Origin: Acridotheres tristis
Taxonomy: Eukaryota; Chordata; Aves; Passeriformes; Sturnidae
Length of the DNA: 64,000 nt
Reading direction: 5' to 3'
Assembly: GCA_037013685.1 (NCBI GenBank)
Contig: CM072886.1
Location: forward strand, 65,548,433 to 65,612,432
A model generated the notes under the pieces. That model had not been told where the DNA came from. It searched no databases and was given only the letters and a program-made list of their open reading frames with translations. Position 1 is the stretch's first letter; each line of letters starts with the position of its first letter. Shown here one piece after another: positions 51,426 to 64,000 of this stretch. A program made the position numbers and the translations under genes.

Positions 51426-52747
51426 CTGTTTGAAGACACAAAGCAGTAGGTTACAAGTTGTATCTTTAATGAGATACTGACTGTATAGAAGAAAATAAAA
51501 TATAGACGTGTAATAAAAAACAAATTACATATTCTTTAAAACTTCTCCAAGAAATACTCAAGGCTCCCATACTCTGCCTTCAATAGCTACTTCTGTCCTT
51601 CCTGCCCCTTCGGTCTGAAGCACACTCAGATGATAACCTGTGTATGGCTAGAATCTACTGTGTAGGAAAATTAACCAAATTCAAAGAAAGCAAGTTCCCC
51701 ACAATGGTGGGTAGCCAATACTTATTCAATGATGAAGTCTCAGCACAACTACTCTTCCCAGAGAGCTCTGCACATTGCCATTCCTTCCTCAGCACCAATG
51801 AGCAATCGGTTATGAAGATGTTTATTAATTAAGTTGTATCACAAGACAGCTTGGTGAAGCTGATTAGCAAACTGAATTCTGGAGTGGGCTGGAAAGTCCA
51901 AAACTGAAATAAAATTGTTTTAACTGAGATACTGCAACACTTTTTTCTGGGTCTACCATCCTGTGATATTTCTAAGCCAGGAAATATTCTACATTTCTCC
52001 TTTTCTGGGAGACTTTAGCAGAGATATGGGGCCAAAGGGAGCCCTTTGACTGGTAATTGTCATGAACATGATTCTTTCCAATTCCTGCAGTATCCCTTTC
52101 TCTGCAAAAATTCTAAAACTCTTGTAAAGACATAAGTGTTTTTCCTGCCACTTCCACCTTCCTCCTTGCTAGCCTCCATGAGACTTGATGCTGTGCCTGA
52201 AGGCTTGCTGACATGTCACTCTCTGGTGACAGGCAGCAGCAACCACTGACAGCTCAGCTGCCACAACCAATAGAATGTGCAATTGTTTTCCAAAGCTGTG
52301 GCAGGAGGGGAAAGATTTGGCCAATTTGGAAAAATACCTTGAGCCTCAAACTTGCTTTAGGCATAGTTTTGTTCCTTATTATGGCTTTCCACCCAGCCTG
52401 TATATCCAACATCGTTCTCTGTGGAAAAAAGGGAAGCAACTGTGGCATGTGCAGAAGCAGCCATAGGCTCCTTGGTTTACACAGATCTGGTAGTGACAAA
52501 TATAGATTTAGGAACTGAGTTCTGTTTCTAAGTTATTGTTGCTTGAGCTACTCTTCTCAATGAGTTGAAATTAACAGGTTGGGAGAATTTTCTTTGATGT
52601 TGTGGTGAAACTTGAGTCACAAGTGTTCTCTGTGAGGCTGAGCCAGCATCCCCATAGTCTAACCCTGTTTTTTCAAGCAGTGCCCCATAGGCTGTAGCAG
52701 CTAGCATTCAGCAAGCCTGTGTGACCAAACCCTGATTCTTAGCGGGG

Positions 52748-52800
52748 AATCACAGAATGAATGAAAGTGTTAAGAGGACCTGGAGGGCTTTAACAAGTCA
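52748..52800 (-). mobile_element. Possible CR1 3' tip, antisense
   Basis: The plus-strand sequence begins AATCACAGAATGAATGAAAG, continues with a GAGGACCTGGAGG block and ends CAAGTC. It resembles the reversed tip of a CR1 element. It is only about 53 bases long, so the call is tentative. Confidence 0.4.
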
Positions 52801-54077
52801 GGCTTTGTAAGCCCACAGATTATCTGTGTAGTCTAACAGGAGTACCTGAGCCCTAAATTCTGGTAAATTAAAATGACTGCTCAAAGGAAGGAAATAAAAA
52901 GCACCGGTATTTCTAAAGCTCTGTATCCCTGTGCTGGATTTTGTCCTCCACACCACTAAAGAAGTCTCTGCAGTTGCATAATCTGCTTGGGACAAAAAGT
53001 TAGTGCCTGGAGTTGTTTATCAAGTGACCACAGTCAGAGGGTTGTCTTTCCTCTTTTTTCTTATTCCTGTCAGTTCCAGCTTTGTTTTTGCAGGTTCAGA
53101 AGCTGTTGGAATCGGTTAGGAGAGCAGTTTCCTGCTCCAGCTGGAAAGCATGTCAAACTTCTCTTTTCTCCAGGACAGTTACTCCTGCTTCCCCTCTGGT
53201 TTCTACCATCTCTCAGGGCTTGGTTTCCTCTTTCCTCTGGACTTCTGCTAGAGCCCCTCTTGTTTCTGTTTTGTGTATGGTGTGATGATCAGGTTCAGGA
53301 AGCAGCTGCTCAGATTCAGAGCAATTTGGGCATTGATGCCTACAAATAGTGCTGGTTGTCAAGTTACTAAAATTGTTGGTTCTGTAATTTCAAGAGAGAG
53401 TTATGGTCAAACATGGCAGTAGAACATACATGATGGTCTTCTCTTTTAAAAAGACTAGGCTGTACTTTAATGAAAAAAATAAATTGTGGTGTTAGGGCTA
53501 AAATTTGAACTTTTAGTTTAAAATTTCTCATAGTTAACCAAGTTTTTTTGGACAGCTTGGGCTTCTTACACTGACCTTGATCTCAGGGTTGTTTGAGTTT
53601 GGATGTCTGTGTACTTCTATGGGTTGAGCTCTAAGAGATGACACATTTCATAATGCATTGTAGCCATAGATGTCTTTTACTGCACTGCTAGTGATGCAGT
53701 ATAGGATCCTGACATATCCAGGAGGTGGAAGCGCTCACATGAAAAATACCAGAAAAAAATGTGAATTGGAGCACTTTGATTTTGTGTTGTTACTCTGTTG
53801 CTGAGAAATGTAAAATTTTCCACTGCCAAAAGCACCCCAATTAATTATCTGACCATCCCTGTGGAAATTTCTGCTCAGATTTAGCAATCCAACTTTGCAA
53901 TCTTAGATACTGTGGAATACATGGATTTCAGCTCCTGCTGAAATCAATTGAAAGAATGGCTGTGTTGCTAAAGCTATGGTGCCCGGGAGTCTGGATTCCC
54001 AAACATGTAAGGAGAAACATTGCTACTGTAACAAAATTAATGAAACTAATGGGGTTTCGCCACATGATAAGTGAAGG

Positions 54078-54114
54078 ATAAATAATAAATAATAAATAAA
54101 TAAATAAATAAATT
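54078..54114. repeat. (AATA)n microsatellite
   Basis: About nine A/T-only units, AATAAT then AATA repeated. Confidence 0.9.
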
Positions 54115-55659
54115 CAGCTGGGCTTTATGCACTAAGGGATTGTGCCGTACCCCTCTTTCTTTAAATTGTGAGGAGTCCCTCCTGTGGCCAAGGCAATTGC
54201 CATTTTTGTTTTTCTTCTCAGAGGTACAACTGTGAGTCACTGTGTATCTCCTATGGAGGTTTAATACTTATTCTTCCTTGTTTGCCTCAATCTGAAGTGA
54301 GCTCGTTAGACTGAAAAAAATACATGTTATGTCTTTCACATGTGCAGAGCAATAACATTTACTGTTAGATCTCTAAAATACGTGGGGCTGCCCTTCAGCC
54401 TTCCACTTCCCTGCAACATTTCATGGTGCACAGTACTGTATGTTCCCAGACTTCCCTCCACCTACTCCCTTCAATCTGCTCCCTCTCCCATAATTAAAGC
54501 TAGAAACTCTTTAACTGGTTGCAGAATTTTGCTTTTCCAGTTCAGCTTTGATATATCACCAACACTCATAATGTTGTTGGAAATTTTGCAAACACATTGA
54601 AGTTTATCAGTGCAAATCTGCTTACTGAGGGGGAAAAGGGCATTTTTTGTGTATCTAGTGAGAAGGACTTGGGCTGCAACATATTTACAGCTAGTATGAA
54701 AGGTGTCTGGAAGCAGAATTTTGACTGAAGTTTCTCTCCAGGCAGTACTAAATTTTGGGCAACTGCTCTGTGAAACGGGAAAGTCTTTGGCTTTTGTAAA
54801 CAATCAATGCACTCCAAGAACTTTCAGACTTGTTATTTAAACCTGATGCTGTGGCTGATGCCGAGCTCCCAACTGTATCTAGCATTGCATGTCCAGCTTT
54901 CACTGAAGACTGACTTCTGTAGTACAGTCCTGCTTTGTGAGAGGTGAATTTGGGATGTACCTGGCATCTTGCTACTGATCACCCCTTACATGGCTTAGTG
55001 TTAGCTGAGCCCATGCATCCCCACCTCCCATTTCACCCTTACCTAAGTACCCTTGTGGAGATTTGTTCCTGTATTCACTTGGGATGTGGTTTTCCATGTG
55101 CACTGGCACTACAGTGCAAGATTTCAGCCTGACTTACTATTTCGAGGTGTTCACAGTGATGAGTTTGGCTGGGATTTTCTTAGACGACTGAGCTGGTGTG
55201 TGTAGCACAGCTTAGAAGCTCAGATGAGTTCCTGAACGTTTCTTTCTAGAGTTTTTTCCCCCTGCTTTTGTTCTTGGCTGAAGGGTCATAGGTAAATTAG
55301 CTCAGACATATTTACAGCAGTGTAGCCTCAGTGACAAGGACAACAGACGGGAGCTCCTTTTTGTGCCCTGGTTACTGCAGCTGTGGGGCCAGCGGCTCCT
55401 GCCCCTGCTGAACGTGGGTGTGCACAAAGGCACCGGGCTGCGAGCTGGGGCTGCCTTTACAGCCTCCTGGGAGGGGATCTCCAGAGCACAGGATGAAGTG
55501 GACAGCTGGGAATGATAATGTGCTAACCCACTCTGGCAATGTCCCTCAGAGCCCAAGCTGCTAGATGGCTAAGCGGGCGTTACAGAAACTGCATGGCCAG
55601 ATGGGAAGCACCTGCTCTGGGAATTTTGCTGTGTGATGTAAAACACCCTCTGTCTTTTA

Positions 55660-55697
55660 TTCTTCCCTCTCCCTTCCTCCCTCCCTCTCCCTCCAGT
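55660..55697. repeat. Polypyrimidine tract ending in CAG
   Basis: C/T-rich stretch with CCCTCC repeats, ending TCCAG. It is acceptor-like, but no conserved exon follows. Confidence 0.6.
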
Positions 55698-56956
55698 CTT
55701 TTTAACTATCCTGTACTGGCTTCCCTCTCTTCTGAATCTGCTCTAAAATCACATTGTTTCCATATGAGCATGAAAATCACCGGTATGAGTAAACAGCAGC
55801 AGCAAGCAGATGAGCTTTGCTTATAAAAGTCCACATCTGTGAGCCTTGGAGTGGTAAGAAGACCTTTCAAACTGGTAAGCGTTGAGTGTTTCAAAATAAT
55901 ACTTTTAGGAGCAGATAAGCTACAGAATGGAATGAAATGGCACAACTGCACTTGACTAGGGTCATGTAAGGATAAGCTGGTGCTAGAGGAGATGGAAATT
56001 AGCACAGGGAAGAAACATTTAGCAATTACCCAATACTCCTCACCTTCAAAGCTCTTAATAAAATTAAATCATTTGTCTTTACAACATTCAAGGTGATGAA
56101 AGGAGAGGGAAAGAATGAGGAACTGTTTGGGATTTCAGACTTTATGTGTTCGTTCAACAATTTCCCTTTAATGTCTATTTAAATAAATTAACCTGAATGC
56201 TCAAGGTTATATTTGACACTGGAATCTACTTACAAGCTACCGAGGAAGAAGCATCAGGTGAATTAGCAGCTCTCCAGTTATGCATCTGCATTTCCCTGAG
56301 CACCTTCAGCTTAACAAACTTCTTTTGGGCCTGCCTTCACTGCATGCCACTGCCACATCCAGACATGTCTGGGAGGGGCAGAGTGACCCTCTCTTCAGAG
56401 GACAGCAGAATAAACTGTGGGACTCACACTGGCTGTGTCTGCTTTATTGTGAGAATGCTTCATCCTGAGACATTTGCCTTAGCCATGACTAGCTCCAGGC
56501 TTTTGCCTAATTCAGAGTGGAACTCTGGCCTCATTTGCAGAAGTCAGTGTATGTTTTATCGCATAAACTTTTTTGGCTTGCTAAGGCAACGTAGAGGAGA
56601 AGGAATAGGAAAGATTAGAGTTCGTATATCCCTAATGTCCTGGGGTTAGAGATCGTGGGAGTTCCCTTTTGCAAACAGTGCTATCAACTTGTGGTCTCTG
56701 AGGTTAAACCCAAACCTCCAAAGCTTTTGGAGATGTCCAATGGAGAGAATGACTCTGCTTCCTTTCTGATAAAACTTACATGGCTGTAGAAGAAAGCCTG
56801 AAGATTTGGTTTCGGTATAATCTATAAACTAAAAAAGCCCAGGACACTTGCAAAAGAAACTTAAAATATGACTTAAAAAAAAAAAAATGCATGCAAGTTA
56901 CATAATTCCAGTCCTCTCCAAAGAATACTGAACACTGGTGGTAATGCATAGAGAAA

Positions 56957-57002
56957 TTATATATATATAAATACATATATAGATATATTTATATATTTAT
57001 AT
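56957..57002. repeat. AT-rich dinucleotide tract
   Basis: Imperfect (TA)n with ACATATATAG-type interruptions. Confidence 0.85.
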
Positions 57003-60000
57003 CTTGGTTAGATTAAGGCACAGGCATTACTGGCTGGTGCTTATGGCCTTAGTTTTGGAGCAAGGTGATTTCAGTGTCTTACAAAATTAATTTAAATAAA
57101 GGACAAAGATTTTGTCTCTTGCTATTTCAAATAAAACTCATTGCAGAGTATAACTGATGTCCAAATGTGCAAATATTAAGAAACAGTAACTCAGAAGGCG
57201 TCCCCAAATGTCAGGTGGAGAAGAGAGGAAGAGATTTTATGGCACGAGGCTGATGTGATGAGGTGGAGGGAAGCCCTTGTGCAGACAGAAGGTGTGAGGG
57301 GCTCTCTGCAGCTGCAGGCCTGGTTTTGGGGATGGAGGTGTCACTAGCATGCATAAAGCAGCCTTGTCAAAGATGTGCCCTGAGTCTCCCTGCCTTTTCC
57401 TGTATGAACTACCTTTCCTGAGAGCAGGCTTGTTAGAGATGTTTGGAGTCTTTCCTTGCTTTTCCCAGAGGAGGTATTTGGAAAGGGGGGTTTCTGTGCT
57501 TTGTGTGGTGTGACAAAGCTTTATCCAAGCCTGTTTAAGAGGACAAAACTGAAAGATGCATGTTTTGAGAGATAGCACATATAGATTTGTACTTGATAAT
57601 TCTGATTTTTCCTAGTTAGCTTGAGAGAGTAAGGCAAACAAGGCAGGCTTCAACTACAGCAGTGTAACAAGAAAATACTGCATTAATTTGGGCCCAGCAG
57701 GGACTGTATTAGAGAGAGAAAGTCTTTGTTCTTCTGTTGGTAAGAAAACACCATGCACTGGATGAATAAGATGCTTACAGTAACTGCCTGTATTCCTAAT
57801 CAGAGCTGTCTCTTCCCTCTTCAGTGTGTTTTTTTGTTGTTGTTTTTGTGGGTATTTTTTAATAATTTTTTCATAGTGCCCTACTTGAGACTGAGATCTC
57901 TGGACATCAGTGCTTGCCAGAATGACTGGGGATTCACAACAGACTTTCAGACTTGTGTCAGAAATAGTACCAAACATTGTTGGAAACTGCCCTGCTGTCA
58001 GACACATGCCATGCTCTGGCATAGCAGCTATACCACTGATTATACAGAATAGTAATCAGCAGCATATAAATGGGATAAATGCTCCCATTTTCCCATGATG
58101 GGTTTAACTCTACTACAGGAGCATGGCAGTAAGCTACAGCTGGAATGGCATGCTCCCTCTTCTGAGGAATCTAGCTGGGTTCCCACCTGTCTGATCACTG
58201 CTGGATCATCTGACAGAAGCCATCCATCTTCAGGTGAAGAGGAAACTGAAGCATTGAATTAATTTCTGGTAGTTTTTAAAATGCTAGCTTTTGGCAACTA
58301 GAAGCTCTCCTGAGTCTAAAAGCAGCATCCGGAGCAGATCAAAGGGTTTTGATTCGGTACATGGTGAATCTGTAAAGGGCATTTGGACATCTTGTCCCTG
58401 ATGGCCACTGTTTCTCCCTAGGTTTAGATTGCCTCCTTAAAATTGGTTCAGTGGCATCAACACACAATAATACTGTAGTTTTTTTCATTTAGAGGTGTTA
58501 ATTTTTCTTAGAATACTTTGGTTGTTTTTCCTGATGGATTTTAAACTGCTGTGAGCGTCTGATCTCCTGCCTCTATTTTCTTTGCTAAGCTGTAAGCACA
58601 GTAGGGTCCAGAGATATTTTGAGGCCTTGATGACAGCTCTAGATGAGATGATGTGGCAATGTCAAGAAAGTGTAGCAATGCTTTATTGCTTAGAGGCTTA
58701 CAAGAGAAAGCTTTGCATAGGAGCATTTATCATCAGTTGTAGTTTGTTCTTGCTCCTGCCTTTATGCAGTTAATGTGCCTTTTGATAATTTCTGCTTTAT
58801 GTAATACAGGAGCTAATCTCAAATTGTTATCAAATCGTTGAAATGGCTGTGACTCACCTGCTTAGTGTATTAGAGTGCTCCCTCCATAGGCTCAGATTCA
58901 GTATCCAATAGCAAGTGACAGTATTGCCTTGCCCACAGTATTTCTTGACTGTAATGTAATATACCATTTTTTAGGTATGTCTCTCCTATATATTTCCAAA
59001 GGGGAGAACATATTTTCTATATTTTTGCCTTCTGAACTGTTACCACTCATCCTTACATTTACCTTAATGACTCAGTGGCTACAGCAACCAAAGATGTGGC
59101 AAAACTGAGTAGGTGAAAAACATGCCAAACAGATTTATCAGCTGCAGATAAGCAGGAGAGGCTGTCACACATAAACAACCCTCTTTTGCAGTCCATGGTG
59201 CAGGACCTTAATTGATTTGGTGAAGAATTTGGCTCTGTGAGGAAACCACTGAGAACTAAATTAGATGGGAAAATTTAAAGCCTGGTGGGAGAAGTTCAGC
59301 TGAGGTTAATTCTCTCCACTACTAGTCTCACTGAAAGCATTAATATTGATTTTACTGAAAGATTTAAAGTCTAGGTACCAAATCTAATGTTTTTGCCAGA
59401 GTACCTTGGAGGTATGAAATTGTCTCCTGCTCCTCTCTATCATTTACATTTTAAAACTTACTAAGTATTCTCCCTTCCCGAAAGAAGGGTAAAATGATAT
59501 TCAGAATCACCTCAAGAGTTCACACAGAAAAAAGAAAGTTTAAATCCTCTAATGAGATGTGGAGAATGAAATAGGTGGTATAGTTTTAATTCACAGAGGG
59601 AGCAAAATGTTAAAAGAAGATTTGCATGTGTACTCATAACTATGCTACCTTGATTCTGATGATAGTTTCAGTTTGTTAGGATCTGGTGCCAGAAATATAC
59701 ATGTACACATCTGGTCTTCCCCTTGGAATAAGTAAGTTATACCAGATGAGTACAACAGCAAAGCTATGACAGTAAGATGACTTGGACAGAGTAAACAAAC
59801 GAAAAATTGTTTTCAAGTGGAATTCTTAAGTTCTTTGATTGTTTGCCCATTAGCAATCTATGCAACAAAAGATCAGAGGAGAGTTGGTGTCGTGTGGCTT
59901 TAAATAATTTAGAAGCAGAAGCAATTGCTGAAGACTGTTTGAGGGAAATAAATAAATAAGTCCAAGAGAAGCATCTGGCTCAATCTGTCTGCCAAAAACC

Positions 60001-63000
60001 CAAAGAATAATGGAAAAAAAATCCTCTTTTTACCAAGTGTCTAGAAGAATTTTTGCCCTGAAGAGGCTTGAGTGAGAAGCTTTTCGCAGACCTTTCTTTC
60101 CTAGCTGAAGCTATCAGATTACTTATATCCTTTAAGTAAAGAATGTAAGTGTGTGGTCAGGGAGGAAAAAGCACTAGTTACATTGGTTGACATAGAGAAC
60201 AGAAGGTGATATGCTGTAAAATTAGTGCTGCAGTGATGCCAATTTAACAGTAATGTTTACAAGTTGGTATTGCTGATTGAGCAGGGCTGCATGCGACAGG
60301 TGTATTTTTACAAAAGGAACAAGTGGAATTTAAGAAAAATAGTATCTTTGATCTCTCAGTATGTAGGAGAAAGTATAATGGGTGCATGAGGGGGACCCTA
60401 CTAAGCCTGAAACTTCAGAAAGGAAAGACAAATCATCAGGAAATTGTGAGGTAATTGGTCTCTGTCTCCTCTTGTATTTTAAGTACTAAAAAGTTCCCTC
60501 AATACAGAGTTTAACAGGAGCATGTCTACAGTGCACTATCTGACCAGAGTGGGTTCTACACCCTGTTGAGTTCAAGGGGCCATTTTACAAGAGATCCAAA
60601 TCTGAGCTAACACATTTAAAGAAAAGCCATACACATGAGAGTTTCTCTATCTATGAATGCAATTTAATGCAAGTCTCTACTGAAGTAGGCAGTGCTACTC
60701 TTTCCTATTGTGCCAGTGGAGGCCAGGAAAAAGATTTATAGAGAGAACACTGCTTCATGTGTGACACAGAACTGTGCAAGCAAACATGGAGCTCATTGGA
60801 CATAAGTTCAGCATGACTTACCTCTGTTTTGGAAGAGGTATTGCCATGTAAAAATAATTTTATAGATGACCAGATTGTCCTGGTTCTTTGTCTAGCAGAA
60901 GACATGAATTATAGCAAATGTTTGCCCATAGCCCTATATATGTTTTATTATTTTAAAATTTGTAGATATACAGATATAAAACTTATGAAGGGTGAAGTCA
61001 ATTTCATATTTAATTCAGAAGGTTGAAATGAATACTGATTGTTTGCTCCTTCTCCTGAAACTTTAATGGCTATTAACCTTGCTTCAGACGAAAAACAGAA
61101 GAAAAAAAAATCAGATATGAATTGGGAATATAAGTTTGTCTGTATTTAAAAATCTCATGTGGTCTGAGCAATGTTTTATATAGTCTTGGGAGTATTTCTG
61201 AAGATGTCATCTTTGAATACTACTACTTTGACTCTTCTGAAGATCTACCTGAAATTCCCCATTATTTGCTCCAGTGCACAGATAACAAAGGCCTAATCAA
61301 CCTAATGGTTGATGGTGTCCATACCCTTTTTTAGAACCTTCTGCCTTATCAGTGTTTGTTTCTGCACTGTAAAGAAACCTACACAGGCAGTGGGGAGCTC
61401 TGAAATCTTCCAAGTCCTAATCTAAATAATTTAATTAAATAATCAGGAAGCTTGCAGGTCAAAACAAAACCAGGCATTCTGAAGCACTAAAGTGTTAATA
61501 CAGGCCCACCTAACATTTCAAGAAAGAGCTGTAAATATAGTTGGAAAATATTTTTCATGTGTCTGCAGGAGCAATCACCTGCTTTCCCCTATGAAGGGGG
61601 TCCCATTTGAACACTACATAGTAAGAATGTTTTCATGGCTAATTAAGACAATTAGGCTTTACATGAATGATCTAGAAGCAGGTGCTGGTAGATGCGTTTG
61701 GGAATTATGTTCTGTAGTCTCTGCATTGCACTTCGCACTTTCAAGTGGATGCCTATTACTCAAATAACACTGGAATCTGCCCAGGGCACTTTGTTACCAT
61801 TGCCTACCTGCCCTTCCCTTCCCAGACAATTGCCTTTTAAAATGTAGCTGGAAAGATCAAAAGCATTATTACAGTGAAATTAGAAGGGCTAGAAATTGAC
61901 CATTTATGTAGCAGGTTCTTTTCATGTCTGTGCATAGACTTGCCAATTACGGTTCTCTTTTCTCAGTCAGAGATGTTAACCTGTGCTGCTTTTATCTCAG
62001 GATCTCTGCCCAGGTTTCTAAAGTGATTTGTGGTCATTTGAGATCTTCCTTCATTTTTGTCACTTGTTCCTGGGAGGAAGAGTGGCCCTAATAGGAAATG
62101 TCTTGCTATTTATAGACTGTCTCAGTGTTATGTCTCCTGCGGTTACATAAAGGAGGCAGCACACTGTCTATTTACTCTACTTTTAGACTACCTGTCTCTC
62201 AGCTTGATTTTCTTACCATGGACTTGCTGCTGGCAATTTTTGTCTGATTTCTTTTAGACTACTTTTTTACAGTTGCATTATACTGATCATGTCTAGCCCT
62301 TTCTTTTGATGCATGGCTTGGAGTCCTGGTTACAGAACATTTAGTCTGATGTGGCTGAGTGTGAATGGGGATGCTTTCTATAGGATCCAGAGCTTGGGCT
62401 GAGGCTCAGGGCCTGATGCAAGCCTGTATCTTATGTGATATAGGAGCAGGATGCAGCTAGAACAATTGCTTGTGACCAGCAATTGCAACTTACTCCTGGG
62501 TACAGGAGATGGCTACGCTTTCTCAGTTATCCACCTAAAATTCTCTGTTGCATTAATCACAGTTATATTAGCCCATATTTTTTACTTTAGTCAGATTTTT
62601 ACTGCATTATAGGAGAGGATCTGATAAACAGCAAAGCAAAAATGGGTGCTTGGCTCCTCTTTAAATACTCAGACTGAATTCTAATAATTTGTTGAGAGAG
62701 GACATTAAGCTCCAGAAGCAAGTTGTGAATTACTTGGTTAAAATTCTTTTAACATCCTTATATTTTACTTGATTCAATCCTAATTCACTGATAACATCCT
62801 AGAGTCTATAGTAACAACATTAGAGGTGAAATCCTCACCTCTTGAAGCCAACAGGCAATCCTTTATCCAAGATTTTGTACTTGTTACCTCACTGTGGCTC
62901 CTGTTATCTCCCAAATGGAACATCCTCTGATATCTTCAGTGGAGGATTTCTCAGACTGGAGGGACATATGGGGCAGTATTCCTCTGAAATAGCTGAAGAC

Positions 63001-64000
63001 TATGGACAGTTGCCTAATATCAACTCGATGTTTGCTGCCATTATAAATTTGTAATTAGAAGGTTTGTTGGGAATGGGTCTTGTCAAACGACAAGTCTGTG
63101 TCCTCCTGGGTGACAACAGTTGGCAGGACACAGATGAAAAATGGAGTTATGTTCTGCCCATCTAGTTATGGTTTACAGTGAAATTAAGTAGAGACAAAGC
63201 TCCTGTTCTCCTGAAAAGGTGATCAGCACCTTGGGCACCACTGTGAGCTTGTCAGTGAGCTCAGTAAGGACAGAGTCCTTTCTGAAGCAGATGTGGACTT
63301 AGAGTACTTGGATTGATCCTCCTGACCTATAGATTTTGGGGCTCAACCCCAAACACCTTAAATTCTTCTCCTTTATGCAAACTGCTGGATTATGAACAGC
63401 ATCAGCAGCAAAAGAGATGGTGTATCCTGTGCTGATGCTACACTTGTGGTAGCCTCTGGAAAAAGACAAGGCAGGACATTATAATGGCAGTTGTGAGTTG
63501 TCTCAACTGTAATCTGATAGAGCAGTAAGGGAGAAAGGAGCTTGACTTTAAACAAGGAAACTTATTTAACTCTTGCATTGTTTCCACATGTGTGTAATCT
63601 TTTCATCTCCCATAGCTGTGCCCAGGAGAACAGAAGAACACTCTAAGTGTTGGGACCTGACCTTTATGATCTCTGGCTCGTGCTTCTCAAGCTGTGAATT
63701 CCCCCTGAATGAATATACCTCTGATCTTTCTGTTCATGGCAAACCAAAGGAAGTGACAGAAACAAATGACTCTAAACAAATGCATATTGTTAGCGAGGCC
63801 AGTGATGTGCACAGTAAGAAGCAGCATTTAACTGTCAGATGCCAGCAGACAAATTCATCATACTTTGAATTCACTCAGACTGTAGCCTGTGCCTCTGTGT
63901 CAAGGCATCTCATGCTGACTGAGACCTGTTGAAGGACCAGAATTCACTTATGCCATAAATTCTTACTAAAATGAAAGCAATACCAAAGTCTGTATTCAAT

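Larger units (their letters stand above)
51426..64000. other. Presumed LY86 intron 1 or upstream DNA, no exon found
   Basis: These 12.6 kb lie upstream of LY86 exon 2. I searched the minus strand for an exon ending in one base of a split codon, with two cysteines about eleven residues apart and a signal peptide, and found none. Strong minus-strand donor-like sites near 56768, 58858, 60824 and 62837 are not preceded by suitable reading frames. The region holds a short CR1-like tip at 52748, an (AATA)n tract at 54078 and an AT tract at 56957. Otherwise it is AT-rich unique-looking DNA. Confidence 0.5.

Noticed and set aside
58350..58410. Minus-strand WPSGTRC motif resembling the MD-1 N-terminal WPxxxxC
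   Set aside because: The following residues do not match, the frame stops soon after, and no donor of the right phase is present.
60810..60845. Minus-strand AG|GTAAGT donor with a nearby ATG, considered as LY86 exon 1
   Set aside because: Read in the phase exon 2 needs, the preceding frame has no cysteines and no signal peptide.
62820..62880. Minus-strand GTGAGG donor with one cysteine upstream, considered as LY86 exon 1
   Set aside because: Only one cysteine, no hydrophobic leader, and no match to the MD-1 N terminus.
63573..63932. 119-codon plus-strand frame at the window end
   Set aside because: No recognisable domain and no splice or start context. Composition is unremarkable, so it is treated as chance.

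Overview
The window looks like ordinary single-copy nuclear DNA from a bird. It has no long protein-coding ORFs, intron-exon structure with GT/AG boundaries, three or four pieces of CR1 LINE (the dominant avian retrotransposon), one solo retroviral LTR, and many mono-, di-, tetra- and pentanucleotide tracts. The protein it encodes reads as a non-mammalian version of LY86/MD-1. A songbird is possible from the look of the LTR, but I cannot prove the order from sequence alone.

The only protein-coding gene I can support is LY86 (MD-1), on the minus strand between about 39.3 and 51.4 kb. Four coding exons are visible in transcription order: 51425-51339, 50070-49942, 43080-43028 and 40074-39979. 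Their reading phases agree at every junction, their splice sites match consensus, and the last exon ends in TAG. A 3' UTR with one AATAAA signal follows. The exon with the signal peptide and the first two cysteines was not found. It probably lies to the right of the window, or is too diverged to see in the 12.6 kb at 51.4-64.0 kb.

Layout: 1-39.3 kb is intergenic DNA downstream of LY86. It holds a long (GGAA)n microsatellite (716-974), a T/G-rich tract (8.1 kb) and an A/C-rich tract (13.0 kb), two CR1 fragments (about 12.0 and 16.6 kb), a GC-rich block (16.8-17.5 kb), a polypyrimidine tract (27.6 kb), a CpG-island-like segment (29.85-30.72 kb) and a minus-strand solo LTR (35792-36345). LY86 and its introns occupy 39.3-51.4 kb, with a CR1 3' end inside intron 3. 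The remainder, 51.4-64 kb, is presumed LY86 intron 1 or upstream DNA.

Most long ORFs here are chance open frames or products of simple repeats. I found no previously undescribed system. The points most worth checking are the CpG island with a possible spliced exon, the LTR that points at a 187-codon open frame, and the missing first exon of LY86.
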